Shown piece by piece: positions 7,461 through 16,702 of a stretch of 64,000 nt of DNA. Position numbers and translations under genes: made by a program. The notes below the pieces were generated by a model, which was given only the letters and a program-made list of their open reading frames with translations, did not search any database and was not told where the DNA came from. The stretch spans positions 1-64,000 of the forward strand of contig CAJOHE010000009.1 in NCBI GenBank assembly GCA_905234495.1. The letters are read 5' to 3'. Source of the stretch: an uncultured Eubacterium sp. Lineage in GTDB: Bacteria; Bacillota; Clostridia; Oscillospirales; Acutalibacteraceae. Position 1 is the stretch's first letter. Every line of letters starts with the position of its first letter.

Positions 7461-10400
7461 CTATTCATTTAAAAGAATCAAACATGCTTCCGGGCTATTA
7501 TTAAGGATTCTTGCAATGGTGGTTCTAAGTTCTTTTTCACTCATTTTTTCTACTTTATTAACAGCTTTATCGTTGACCTCAGAGCGAAGATCTTTTTCAA
7601 GATATTTATCGACTATTTTCCTAATTTGCGGTATATTCTTATACCACTCATTGATGTTTCTAAACCCGTTGTTCTGAATTCTTGTTTTTATTTCGTTAAT
7701 GTGTGGTTCAAGAAATTCAAAATATTTGTCGGATGCCACATTCTCAACGAACTTTCGATTAACTGCCGTTTTGTCACTAAGAACTGATAAATCCATCTCT
7801 TTAATATCGCATAAACTATTATTAAGAACAGTTTCATCAATACGACGGTTTTTACTAATATTGGATATTACCCCAATAATACCATTATCATTTGTCAGCA
7901 CCCATATTGCAGGTATCATGTTTTTCTGTTGCCATTCATTAACATCTTTAGTACCCGTTTTCTTTTGCCAAATACTGAGTATTTCAGCAACTGATTTTGA
8001 GTAAGCAAGTTCAGAAATTTTAGCTTTAATACTTGTTTTGAATGTATCTTCTGTTTGTGAATAAGATTCTTTACTTAGCGAATTCAATATAGCCTCATAT
8101 TCGGCATCGCTAAATGAACCAAATCCTTTCTCTGAAATGTACGATTTTAAAACACCTATTGGATTTTTAATATTATCAATAGCTTCAACGATATATATTT
8201 GCAACTCTGTTAAAATTGCCTTTTTAGTATCAATATCATATCCAACCCATTTATTCAGAGAGATATCATGTAGTAGCGTAATTGTATGTGCCCATTGCTC
8301 ATTGCTTTTTTCATATACACACCCGGGCACCCGAATATAATCTAAAATATTAGATAAATTGCTTACAACTTTTTCTACAGATTCTGCTTTTCCTTCAAGA
8401 GCCTTATTTACCTCTCCAACCAATACCAAATCCAGTGCAAGAATTGCAGATCTTTCTGCAACTTTTTCTTCTCTCCACTGCCATCTCTCCTCTTCGAGCA
8501 CTTTGCCGAGCATCTTATAAAGTACCGCAATTGAAAAATCATATGTTTCGCATGCAGATTTTGCTTCAGGTGCTTTATTATAGATGAAATTGCTCATACC
8601 TTTATTGAGACCTGCTTTGTCAAAATACAAACTCTTCAAAAGTTTCACATATATAGCAGCTTTTTCTTTGACAATTTCAATAACCTCTTGCATGACCTGG
8701 TTTTGATCGCCATTCTCTAATATGAAATCAGCGTACAAGTCAGCTATTTTGCAAACCGCTTCTTTTTCACCAGAATATGACAAAGCATCAAGATATTTCA
8801 AAGTCCATATAGGATAACCAGTATTAGAAATACAGATTTTCAGGTTCTTCCGACATTCAAAGATGTCACCGACTTGCTCGTCTTTGAATCCAAAAACACG
8901 CATGGTAATGCTCTTAAATCGCTTCTCAATATCACTCTCACTTGACAAACGCATTCCTGCGGATCTGCCTTTCATCATAGCAACTACCATTTGCTTTATA
9001 GTGTTTTCATCGAGTTTATGTGGATTCGAACCATCGTACCAAGTAAAATTGCCAGAATATAACTGTAGAACAAATGCAATCAAATAGCAACATATTCCTG
9101 TGTCATAATAACCAAGCTCTTGTTGAATCTTATCCCAAAGTTCTGCTAACTGAACAGTTCCCGTCGTCATAAACCGATTTACGAGGACTGCAAGTTGTTG
9201 AACGCCTTGTCCAATTTTTGTACTTTTTGGCGCAAGTAAATCCTCTATTCTTTTACTACAAAAAATATTTTCAGTGCCATCGCGTAACAATTCGACACAA
9301 TCTTGCCACTGTTGATTAAAACTTTTCTGATCAGGATTAGCTAGATCCTTCGTTTCTAAAGTAACCCTTGCAGCAGCATAATATGCAATATTTGAACCGG
9401 AGCCCTTATAAAGTGTAGTTTTTTTGATAAAGCCTTCTGGTGCCGCTGGATATATGCTTAAAACAATTCGTTCATATTTTCTAATAACATCACTATTGCC
9501 ATAAGATTTTGAAATATTATTTCCATAATAAAGGTCAATTTCTTTACCTTTTGCAGCACCAACCCATTCTCCAACTATCTCCTCTGCTTGTGCTTGGTAT
9601 GTACCTGCATTAACAGGATTTCCTGCTCTCTGCGCAATAATTCCCTGCGCAAGCGCCGTATACCAATCGGTAAGTGTTTCATCGTTTAATGGATAATGCA
9701 TAACTGCTACTATTATTCGTTTTGTTTCATCTTCAGCTAACAAATCCATTATTGTTTGTTTATATTTTAAAACATCATCTTTTGAGCGAACGGTCACAAT
9801 TACTAATCCAAATTTATAGTATGCTCTTTCAACTTCTTTCTTAAGTTCGACAAACCTGTTCTTTATTTGAACGGTATCGCCGATGCAAGTTTTTACAGTG
9901 AGTCGTTTTACAACTGCTTTATCGTCAGGAATAAATTGTTTATATAAAACAGCACCAAATGCGGAATCCACCTTCATTATTTTAGCTGGTGTAAATTCCG
10001 TTCTTTTTGTTTCTATTTCATTTTCAAGTTCTCCACTGCTACCAGAATACGGCAATTCAATTCTCCTGCCTTCAAACTTGTCTGGAGCAAGAACAATAGC
10101 ACTTAATGGTTCAGCCTCAAGAAGATCTAAACACTTTTTTACGCTTGCCTCTGGTATAGTACCCACAAAACAATTACAAAGCGTCTTTTCTGTTGCTTGT
10201 ATACCTTTGGCAGCTCTGGATTTTTTTAGTAAATGGCCTGTTCCGATTGTAGCAAGCAGGAGCATTGCTGCCTTAAATACCCTCAGTACTTTATCATCAT
10301 TTATCAAACTTCTCATTTTTTCATAATGATGAAGAGCCTCATTGGCACTTTTAGTAAGCTCACGTTTTTTGTCTGCGTTATTTACAAAGAAAAAATCCCA

Positions 10401-11684
10401 AAGATAATCAGGAGTAACCCATTTCCAATCATCAAAACCGTTAGTTCTGCAATACTCACAAAAACCATCATTTTCACTGCTCTTTAGAAACATAAAAATA
10501 CTTCTGTTTGATTGAGCAAGCTGAGCAACCTTCGAAACAAGGTTAACAGTCATCGGATGAATCGGGAAAATAGATTTGATGCTTTTTGCATCCATATCAG
10601 AATCTGGGCTTCCAAAGAAGACATGTGCGCTACCCTTAATCGTATCATATAGTGCATCACACTGTTCCGCCCAGTCATCCTTCATACCATCGCACGGAAC
10701 AATACTCTCACCTATGAGTTTAACCGTGGTTTTTTCATTCATTGAAATATCAATTATATGAAATCGAGCAGTTGCTTTGCTCATAGAATCCGAGAAAAAC
10801 TCGCTGCCAGAATCCACATTGATATGGATAACATACATTATAAAAAAATTAAGTTCCTTCGCAAACAGAGAAAGTTGCTGAATGATATCAAGGTCGTTCT
10901 CTCTCATATAATCGGTAAATTCATCCCAAATTATGAAGATACCCGTTTTTGCAAGTGAGGGATTTCCAGCATAAACATCTTTAAGCCACTCCTTGAATGT
11001 ATCCAAATCAGTAGCTAATCCAATATTCATATCCTGTAGAATTTCCTGTGCCATTGAACACTTTGTAACATCGCCTGACATAACTTCTTTGTAGAAAGAA
11101 TCAAAATCGACATACTTTGCAAGCTGTGGAAAATCACCATTATCAAACTTTTGAACAAGTGTAGCTTTGAATTCAGTAACACGTTTTTGCACAGACTCAA
11201 TCAAAGAGTTCCTTCCGGTATAAGACAGTTCATCATTTTCCTCAATAATCTCTCTTACTGACTTTTCAAGTTGAAATAATAGTTTATTAGAGGTGTTGAG
11301 ACTTTTACATTCACCACTTCTAAATTTCACAAAAAAGTGACCATTCTTTCTTACTGATAAAAACTTATCTTTTACATCGGCAAAGAGAAGATTCTTGTTG
11401 AGAAAGTTTTCAACAGACTTATAGTCGTCTTCAAGCAAATGCTTTATAACAATAGAAGCATAAGTTTTACCTGTTCCATAGGTGCCGCGAATCCAATAAT
11501 GCCAAACATCTTCTCCAGGGTCATCAGGACGCAAAGATTTCGAGATAAGTTCGACCGCCTTTACCATATCTTCGTTTACTATATACCTACTCCAAAAGTC
11601 AGAATTTCTATCATCTGAAGTGATATTAATAACAGATTCATACCCGGGCACCAATTCTATAAAAGAATCATATTTTTTTGCCAT
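7461..11684 (-). CDS. brxC: BrxC/PglY-like large P-loop ATPase
   Basis: The product is about 1407 aa, within the usual 1200-1400 aa of BrxC/PglY. The ATG at 11684 has GGAGG 9 bases upstream and begins 1 bp after the BrxP-like stop; an alternative TTG at 11705 would overlap. Walker A is GTYGTGKT (residues 67-74) and Walker B is FIIWDEF (about 250-256), in an N-terminal ORC/AAA-like NTPase module. The long helical remainder has no domain I recognise. In BREX this ATPase is essential for both defence and host marking. Placement between a BrxP-like gene and pglZ matches BREX type 4. Confidence 0.85.
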   Translation of the reverse strand: MAKKYDSFIELVPGYESVINITSDDRNSDFWSRYIVNEDMVKAVELISKSLRPDDPGEDVWHYWIRGTYGTGKTYASIVIKHLLEDDYKSVENFLNKNLLFADVKDKFLSVRKNGHFFVKFRSGECKSLNTSNKLLFQLEKSVREIIEENDELSYTGRNSLIESVQKRVTEFKATLVQKFDNGDFPQLAKYVDFDSFYKEVMSGDVTKCSMAQEILQDMNIGLATDLDTFKEWLKDVYAGNPSLAKTGIFIIWDEFTDYMRENDLDIIQQLSLFAKELNFFIMYVIHINVDSGSEFFSDSMSKATARFHIIDISMNEKTTVKLIGESIVPCDGMKDDWAEQCDALYDTIKGSAHVFFGSPDSDMDAKSIKSIFPIHPMTVNLVSKVAQLAQSNRSIFMFLKSSENDGFCEYCRTNGFDDWKWVTPDYLWDFFFVNNADKKRELTKSANEALHHYEKMRSLINDDKVLRVFKAAMLLLATIGTGHLLKKSRAAKGIQATEKTLCNCFVGTIPEASVKKCLDLLEAEPLSAIVLAPDKFEGRRIELPYSGSSGELENEIETKRTEFTPAKIMKVDSAFGAVLYKQFIPDDKAVVKRLTVKTCIGDTVQIKNRFVELKKEVERAYYKFGLVIVTVRSKDDVLKYKQTIMDLLAEDETKRIIVAVMHYPLNDETLTDWYTALAQGIIAQRAGNPVNAGTYQAQAEEIVGEWVGAAKGKEIDLYYGNNISKSYGNSDVIRKYERIVLSIYPAAPEGFIKKTTLYKGSGSNIAYYAAARVTLETKDLANPDQKSFNQQWQDCVELLRDGTENIFCSKRIEDLLAPKSTKIGQGVQQLAVLVNRFMTTGTVQLAELWDKIQQELGYYDTGICCYLIAFVLQLYSGNFTWYDGSNPHKLDENTIKQMVVAMMKGRSAGMRLSSESDIEKRFKSITMRVFGFKDEQVGDIFECRKNLKICISNTGYPIWTLKYLDALSYSGEKEAVCKIADLYADFILENGDQNQVMQEVIEIVKEKAAIYVKLLKSLYFDKAGLNKGMSNFIYNKAPEAKSACETYDFSIAVLYKMLGKVLEEERWQWREEKVAERSAILALDLVLVGEVNKALEGKAESVEKVVSNLSNILDYIRVPGCVYEKSNEQWAHTITLLHDISLNKWVGYDIDTKKAILTELQIYIVEAIDNIKNPIGVLKSYISEKGFGSFSDAEYEAILNSLSKESYSQTEDTFKTSIKAKISELAYSKSVAEILSIWQKKTGTKDVNEWQQKNMIPAIWVLTNDNGIIGVISNISKNRRIDETVLNNSLCDIKEMDLSVLSDKTAVNRKFVENVASDKYFEFLEPHINEIKTRIQNNGFRNINEWYKNIPQIRKIVDKYLEKDLRSEVNDKAVNKVEKMSEKELRTTIARILNNSPEACLILLNE

Positions 11685-11685
11685 T

Positions 11686-14046
11686 TCAGAATTCCTCCGC
11701 AACAAGTTTTACTACATCAAGTGACGTTTTGTCTTTGTTCAGATTAATATTGTCAAGATCAGCTACAAATGCAATTTTAATAAAATCAGGATATTCATTT
11801 GCAAGCTGACGAAGCATATCTTTAAAAGCATCCTCATCAAGCGCAAACAGGACTACTGGATCCATACCAATAAAATCATCCGGACGATTCTCACGAATTC
11901 TTTTCAGTTCTGTAAGAGTCATGTCATAATGTCCGCCAAGTTTCTCCGCATATCTAAACATTGAATATAGAATTGCAGCTCCATCAGGTGTAGACCAGCC
12001 TTTTTTGATATACTTATATGAGTTTCCAGACGGTATTTGAATTCCCATTTCAAGACTATTTCCAATAGGGCTCTTGCCAAGTGTTTCACACAAAGACGAA
12101 ACGGCGTTTTTTCTTTGCCTTTCGGAATAATCATCTCCCATTAAAAAAATGAAGTCTCCTTTTTCATAAGTTTCGCCTGGCTCCACGCATAGCAAATACC
12201 ATCTTATCAAAGATGAATTATAGGCAAGGTTTGTCCAAATTACTGCCCAAATAAATGGATTATATAAACCTATGTCCATCAAAAGATTTCCTAATTCAGT
12301 GATTTGCCCATTTTTATCTGTTTGCGGATTTACTTCTATTATTTCCGCTTCTTTTAACCACACTTTTAGGGAGGCGTATTGCAAATTGCCTAGTTCTTTA
12401 GAATTCCAGCAATCGTTTTTCAGTTCAAAAAAGTGTTCCAAAAATGAATCTCGCAATCCCAGTGTAGTATATCTATTCATGCCTATAAACTTCATATTCT
12501 TTCCTCCCATGGTTGTCGACAAACATCGTGCGAGTTTGCAACCTTTCTCTACTTCAGTAATACACTTGTGACAATGAATACACCTGCTATCGTCAATTAC
12601 TATTTTTTTATTTTCATCTATTGTAAAAGCCCCGACCGGACATTCTACTACGCAGGTATTGCATCCTGCACAATAAGCTACCTTGTTTGCAACCCCTCTC
12701 AGCCAACTAATAACAAATCTATCCATTGGCTTTTTAGGCCAATATGTAACTTTTAAACCGTTTTCTATCTCGACTTCAAATTCAAACGATTTACCTCCAA
12801 TAATTTGTTGTCCACTATTAGTTGAACGTTCAACAACAGGGCCTAAAACACGTGCAACGTCAATCCAGTTTTGTGTAGACTCAGTAAAAGACAGAATAAG
12901 TTTATCATCTTCAGTAACTTCATAAACTCTATTCCCACCTGTTTCCATCCCTCTACCACCAGCGCGGGATTTCCATCTGCCACTTTCTATATATTTTTGT
13001 ATTGAATTGTCTGTTACGCCCATGTTTTTGCCATACTTTTTTACTTCATCAAGCAAAGGCGACAATTCATCGGGATATGTAAAATTGCAAATTGAATCTC
13101 TCCAACCTGAAGATAACGGGCAAATAGTACATCCCACTCTATTTGAACCATATCTATATGTCTTGTTGAAAAGAATGTTTCTAGCAAGTATATATAAATA
13201 CACTTCAGCTGTATTCCATGAAAAAATCGGACTACAATTAACTTGATTAATATGCTTACCATTTGAGATTTCAGAATAGTGTGAGCGTCGTTCGCTTTCC
13301 TCTGCACGAACACCATCGAACACTAATGCCAGAACATTATCTCCATTTTTACATATTTCTTGTAGTTTCAGCATAGTAGGCACTGATTTATGAACTGTAC
13401 AACACCATCTCATCTTTCTGCCAGGTGGACCAAAAAGATTCCAAGACTCCTTTGAACTATACACGGATTTAGCCACATGGAAATTCAGGTTTTTATAATG
13501 ATCCTTGGCAAGTTCAACTGCTTTATATGTGTCTGACAGTTCCATTCCTGTATCGCCAAAAATCACGACAAATTGGTCAGGGGCAAGTGCACGCTGAACT
13601 AAATCCAGTTCAACAATAGAATCTTTTCCACCGCTAAATGTACATACAGCTTTGTAACCCTTTGAACTATAATTTTCATAAGTTTCTCTTATAAAATTAA
13701 TAGCTTTCTGAGATAATCCATTAAGTAAAGATTTATTAACCTCAATAAGTTTTTCTATATCTATAGGTTTAAGCTCTTTTATGGTTTCATCTTTAATAAT
13801 GATTTTAGGCTTTTCATAAAAGCTTCCACCCTTTGCTTCAGCTATCACGTTTCCGTTAAAAACATATTTTCTGATGCCTTCAGCCCATAAAAGCGGTTTA
13901 TCCGTTTCAGGATACTTCCATACTTCATTCATCCCAAAAAAATCAAGTTCTTCTTTAAAAACTGGTCTAATCTCCTTTTGAAGTGCGACAGAAGCATCAA
14001 GCACAAATATTCCGTTTTCTCCGTCTAGCCATTTATATCCATACAT
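11686..14046 (-). CDS. brxP: BrxP-like protein: PAPS-reductase fold, ferredoxin clusters, DUF4007-like C-terminus
   Basis: A 786-aa fusion. Residues about 130-320 are an adenine-nucleotide alpha-hydrolase/PAPS-reductase domain with the PP-loop SGGKDS (138-143), GDTGMELSDT, and cysteines at 215-216, 306 and 309 as in DndC-type proteins. Residues about 459-503 carry two ferredoxin-like cysteine groups (CAGCNTCVVECP; CIHCHKC), so one or two 4Fe-4S clusters are likely. The last 260 residues resemble DUF4007, a domain I associate with phosphorothioation loci (from memory). DndC/SspD relatives adenylate DNA for sulfur insertion. With the desulfurase in the same operon, a sulfur-transfer role is the best inference. 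The gene starts 14 bp after the 568-aa gene. Confidence 0.85.
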   Translation of the reverse strand: MYGYKWLDGENGIFVLDASVALQKEIRPVFKEELDFFGMNEVWKYPETDKPLLWAEGIRKYVFNGNVIAEAKGGSFYEKPKIIIKDETIKELKPIDIEKLIEVNKSLLNGLSQKAINFIRETYENYSSKGYKAVCTFSGGKDSIVELDLVQRALAPDQFVVIFGDTGMELSDTYKAVELAKDHYKNLNFHVAKSVYSSKESWNLFGPPGRKMRWCCTVHKSVPTMLKLQEICKNGDNVLALVFDGVRAEESERRSHYSEISNGKHINQVNCSPIFSWNTAEVYLYILARNILFNKTYRYGSNRVGCTICPLSSGWRDSICNFTYPDELSPLLDEVKKYGKNMGVTDNSIQKYIESGRWKSRAGGRGMETGGNRVYEVTEDDKLILSFTESTQNWIDVARVLGPVVERSTNSGQQIIGGKSFEFEVEIENGLKVTYWPKKPMDRFVISWLRGVANKVAYCAGCNTCVVECPVGAFTIDENKKIVIDDSRCIHCHKCITEVEKGCKLARCLSTTMGGKNMKFIGMNRYTTLGLRDSFLEHFFELKNDCWNSKELGNLQYASLKVWLKEAEIIEVNPQTDKNGQITELGNLLMDIGLYNPFIWAVIWTNLAYNSSLIRWYLLCVEPGETYEKGDFIFLMGDDYSERQRKNAVSSLCETLGKSPIGNSLEMGIQIPSGNSYKYIKKGWSTPDGAAILYSMFRYAEKLGGHYDMTLTELKRIRENRPDDFIGMDPVVLFALDEDAFKDMLRQLANEYPDFIKIAFVADLDNINLNKDKTSLDVVKLVAEEF

Positions 14047-14060
14047 TTATTCTTCTCCAA

Positions 14061-15767
14061 TCAACTGATTGTCACCTTCGCATAATTATCTGTCCAAAAG
14101 AACCGAAGATCTTTTTCCACAGTTTTGTGAACACTCCATCTTTTTTCCTGTCCGTGAACATATCCTTTTTCAAGTAAGTACTCCCAAAACTCATTATTAG
14201 ACATTTCATGGGGTAAATTGAAATCGTTTTCAATTTCATTATATATAACATCTGACAAAGATTTGTATGTTGACATTGTATCAACAATCACGGCCGGTCT
14301 AGTTTTTGTACCTGATGCTGCCGTAAGCGTTGTAAAGCCCAAATCGTTATTAACATCAAGAATATCTTCAATAAGGTATTCTGACCACTTTACACCTGAA
14401 GGCAATTGAGGTAATGAATCGTAAAAATAATCACTCAAATCATCAAACGCAACATATCCACCTTCACACGCTCTATGTAGTTGGTTGCTAAGCGTTTCTC
14501 TAAAAACCGAATCTATTTTTATGGCTTCTGCAACAACATACACATCAGTATCAATTTGATAGAAGTATTGTTTGCCAAATTCATTTACTATTCTATAAAA
14601 GAGCGTCTTAGGTGAACCAGAACCAGCCCAATCTAAAAAGTCAATAGCTTCTTTACAAGTGAAAACATTATTATGTTCTCTACCATACTTAACTAAAAGC
14701 CCATAATACTGTTTCGGGTAATCTGGCTCTTCACGCCAAATGTGAATTCTATCTTTGAAAATATAGGATTTTCCCTTAAACGATTCCTTTCCAAACAAGT
14801 AATAAGCTAAATCATATAATCCTTTTTGCGAATCGAAAATCTTGTCATTATAAAAGAAAAAGTCATCAAGTTTAAATCGAGCTTCAGCATATAATTGTTT
14901 TGCTGAAGTATATCCGGCGTATTGATTAAATTGCCTTTCTATTATTTCAAGTAATATATCAGACATTAAATCAAAATCTTCAATGTTTCCCTTGTAGAAA
15001 TATCTGTCAAGTACTTTAATAGAATGACTGGCTTCAATAGCCAGATTAATTCTATGTGTACTGTAAGAAGAAAACTTTAAAAGAATGTCTTCCTTTCTTA
15101 CACCATTATTTGCAGCTTTGATATATTCTAATACTTCTTGATAAAACGTCGAATTTTTATCATCTTGTGGTTCTAATTCAACAAGCGGATTTTTATAGAA
15201 CTCTAAATACGATTTGTATTTTTCAAGTGCTGCAGAAAAACGATGGTGTTGATTATTATTCAGAACAGCAAATTTATCATCATTTAGAAGCATATTTATA
15301 GTGCATATGTTTTCACTGATTTCTTCTACATCTGTAAACAAAACATTGCCCATGTTTTGTTCGTCACAATATTTCTGGCAGTAATTAACGGCAGCAACAT
15401 AGCTCCGAGCTGTTGACACCGCTAAATGCTCATTTTCAGCAAGCCAATCAAAAAAGGATAATGAAGTATCATTATTAGGTTTAACCTTTTCTTTTTGTCT
15501 TGCGTCAATTTGAGTGGAATCAATTAGGTAGTTCTTGTACTCCATTATCGCAGAAAGATAATTGTGTTTATGTGAAGTAGCCAATCTTATTGAATTATTG
15601 GTAATGTCCTTAATGATTCTGTCAATTACGGCTACCTCCGTAATATCAACAATGCGTTTTTTTATTATTTTTTTTCGCATTAATAGCATACTGAGAGATC
15701 TTAGATGTGATAAAACAGTATTAGTGCGAGTTGAACTTCTATTATTAGTAAGCCATTCTTGAAACAT
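14061..15767 (-). CDS. unrecognised 568-aa protein opening the defence operon, with two tandem SAM-like repeats
   Basis: The ATG at 15767 has GGGAG 8 bases upstream, which favours it over the ATG at 15782. Residues about 2-81 and 105-190 are two copies of one helical unit: a start of the type F.(E/D)WL..N, a helix with T....Y or T....L, and an end of the type H.(Y/F)SA...YK.YL. The unit resembles the core-binding N-domain of tyrosine recombinases, which I also recall at the N-terminus of some restriction enzymes. There is no recombinase catalytic domain. The rest (about 190-568) is unrecognised, perhaps with winged-helix-like parts near 215-245 and at the C-terminus. DNA recognition for the downstream BrxP/BrxC machinery is a plausible but unproven role. 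Confidence 0.8.
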   Translation of the reverse strand: MFQEWLTNNRSSTRTNTVLSHLRSLSMLLMRKKIIKKRIVDITEVAVIDRIIKDITNNSIRLATSHKHNYLSAIMEYKNYLIDSTQIDARQKEKVKPNNDTSLSFFDWLAENEHLAVSTARSYVAAVNYCQKYCDEQNMGNVLFTDVEEISENICTINMLLNDDKFAVLNNNQHHRFSAALEKYKSYLEFYKNPLVELEPQDDKNSTFYQEVLEYIKAANNGVRKEDILLKFSSYSTHRINLAIEASHSIKVLDRYFYKGNIEDFDLMSDILLEIIERQFNQYAGYTSAKQLYAEARFKLDDFFFYNDKIFDSQKGLYDLAYYLFGKESFKGKSYIFKDRIHIWREEPDYPKQYYGLLVKYGREHNNVFTCKEAIDFLDWAGSGSPKTLFYRIVNEFGKQYFYQIDTDVYVVAEAIKIDSVFRETLSNQLHRACEGGYVAFDDLSDYFYDSLPQLPSGVKWSEYLIEDILDVNNDLGFTTLTAASGTKTRPAVIVDTMSTYKSLSDVIYNEIENDFNLPHEMSNNEFWEYLLEKGYVHGQEKRWSVHKTVEKDLRFFWTDNYAKVTIS

Positions 15768-15830
15768 TATACGATCTCCCATATCTTATTTGTATTAATG
15801 CAACTAATAGATACAATAGCACAAATACAT

Positions 15831-15859
15831 ATTATAATATATAATATCTATTTTTTCAA
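15831..15859 (-). promoter_or_regulatory. sigma-A promoter of the defence operon
   Basis: On the minus strand TTGAAA (15859-15854) and a perfect TATAAT (15836-15831) are 17 bp apart. The -10 lies about 63 bp before the ATG at 15767. The surroundings are AT-rich, and this is the only good promoter I see for the seven genes. Confidence 0.8.
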
Positions 15860-16018
15860 CCAATTTCGTTTATATTCTTGTTTTTAGGGGAATATCTAGT
15901 ACACACTATCCAAGAATCAATAAGCACAAAAAATAGAATCATTACCAATAATCCCATGCATAGATAATCTACAGCATTTTGTTACCCATCTTTACATAAT
16001 TATTAGGGCAAGAAATAA

Positions 16019-16056
16019 CAAAAGCAGTTGGTGACGAGTGTCATCAACTGCTTTTG
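16019..16056 (-). terminator. terminator after the DUF6809-like gene
   Basis: An inverted repeat with 12-bp arms (CAAAAGCAGTTG and its complement). On the minus strand it follows the stop at 16064 within about 10 bases and is followed by TTATTTCTT. Confidence 0.75.
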
Positions 16057-16063
16057 CTTTTCT

Positions 16064-16327
16064 CTATGAAACTGCGGCGATTAGAAGGCGGGTGGCAAGC
16101 TTGAAGCCGGATTTGAAGGCGTCGAGTTCGGATTGTGAGGTAAGCTCATCAACGCTGGTATTATAGCGTTCAAATAAAGTTTTCTGCTGTTCGGTAAACT
16201 CCTTTGCCAGCTTCTCTTGATTATTGCTTACTACACGGATTGCGCTCTGATATTCAGGGCTGTTGTTTATGTGGTTAAACTCATGCGGCGAGAGATTGCC
16301 ATGCCAGATTTCTTCGAATATGTCCAT
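16064..16327 (-). CDS. DUF6809-like small protein
   Basis: An 87-aa protein with the order I associate with DUF6809: an N-terminal L/I..E.W.GNLSPHE motif, a helical middle (EKLAKEFTEQQKTLFERY) and a C-terminal SGFKLATRLL helix. The function is unknown; such genes are frequent in Clostridia mobile elements. A GAGGAGG ribosome binding site precedes the ATG. It begins 9 bp after the TnpV stop and is probably co-transcribed with the two TnpV-like genes. Confidence 0.7.
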   Translation of the reverse strand: MDIFEEIWHGNLSPHEFNHINNSPEYQSAIRVVSNNQEKLAKEFTEQQKTLFERYNTSVDELTSQSELDAFKSGFKLATRLLIAAVS

Positions 16328-16336
16328 TGTTCCTCC

Positions 16337-16702
16337 TCAAATGCTGTAAATCACTTCGTTGTTGACGATTTCGCGTGCTTGGTTGGTGATGCTGTTCATT
16401 GCCTGCACCCAAGCCATCATATCGTCCGCTTTAAGCTGTTCGGTAATGCCTTGCTGCTCTTTAAGTTGTTTGACCAGTTGACTATACATTTCCTCTGCTC
16501 TAATGTCCACCTCGTGAAGATGCGTATTCAGCTTGCAACTTGTCAGCAGCGAGTGGTAGAGCACCCTGCGGTGCTTCTTTATGTAATCCAAGTGGCGCAT
16601 GCCCCAGACGCCAATATCATACTGCGTTTCGGTTGACACCAGATTTGGCAGAAGAACGCCGTTTACTTCTGTGTAATCGAATGAGTTCCTGTCTTTCTTC
16701 AT
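16337..16702 (-). CDS. TnpV-like transposition-associated protein
   Basis: The preferred start is the ATG at 16702 (121 aa); an upstream ATG at 16729 lies deeper inside the preceding gene. Family features are the N-terminal YTEVNGVLLPNL, the core IGVWGMRHLDYIKKHR, then LLTSCKLNTHL and a helical end (QAREIVNNEVIY). This matches TnpV, a small protein of Tn4451-type and other Clostridia transposons whose exact role is unknown. It overlaps the larger TnpV-like gene upstream by about 86 bp in another frame. No recombinase accompanies it. Confidence 0.75.
   Translation of the reverse strand: MKKDRNSFDYTEVNGVLLPNLVSTETQYDIGVWGMRHLDYIKKHRRVLYHSLLTSCKLNTHLHEVDIRAEEMYSQLVKQLKEQQGITEQLKADDMMAWVQAMNSITNQAREIVNNEVIYSI

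Larger units (their letters stand above)
2180..15859 (-). other. BREX type 4-like defence operon with cysteine desulfurase
   Basis: Seven genes lie head to tail on the minus strand with gaps of at most about 22 bp and several 1-4 bp contacts, all behind one promoter at 15831-15859. Order: unknown 568-aa protein, BrxP-like, BrxC/PglY-like, PglZ, 66-aa zinc ribbon, BrxL-like, cysteine desulfurase. PglZ, BrxC/PglY, BrxL and a PAPS-reductase protein are the known components of BREX type 4. No PglX methyltransferase and no DndB/D/E homologue are present. The block is visibly AT-richer than the genes from 17 kb onward and is flanked by mobile-element genes on both sides, so it was probably acquired as an island. 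Confidence 0.8.

Noticed and set aside
14061..15767. tyrosine recombinase/integrase call for the 568-aa protein
   Set aside because: Only core-binding-like repeats are seen. The catalytic Arg...His-x-x-Arg...Tyr motifs are missing.
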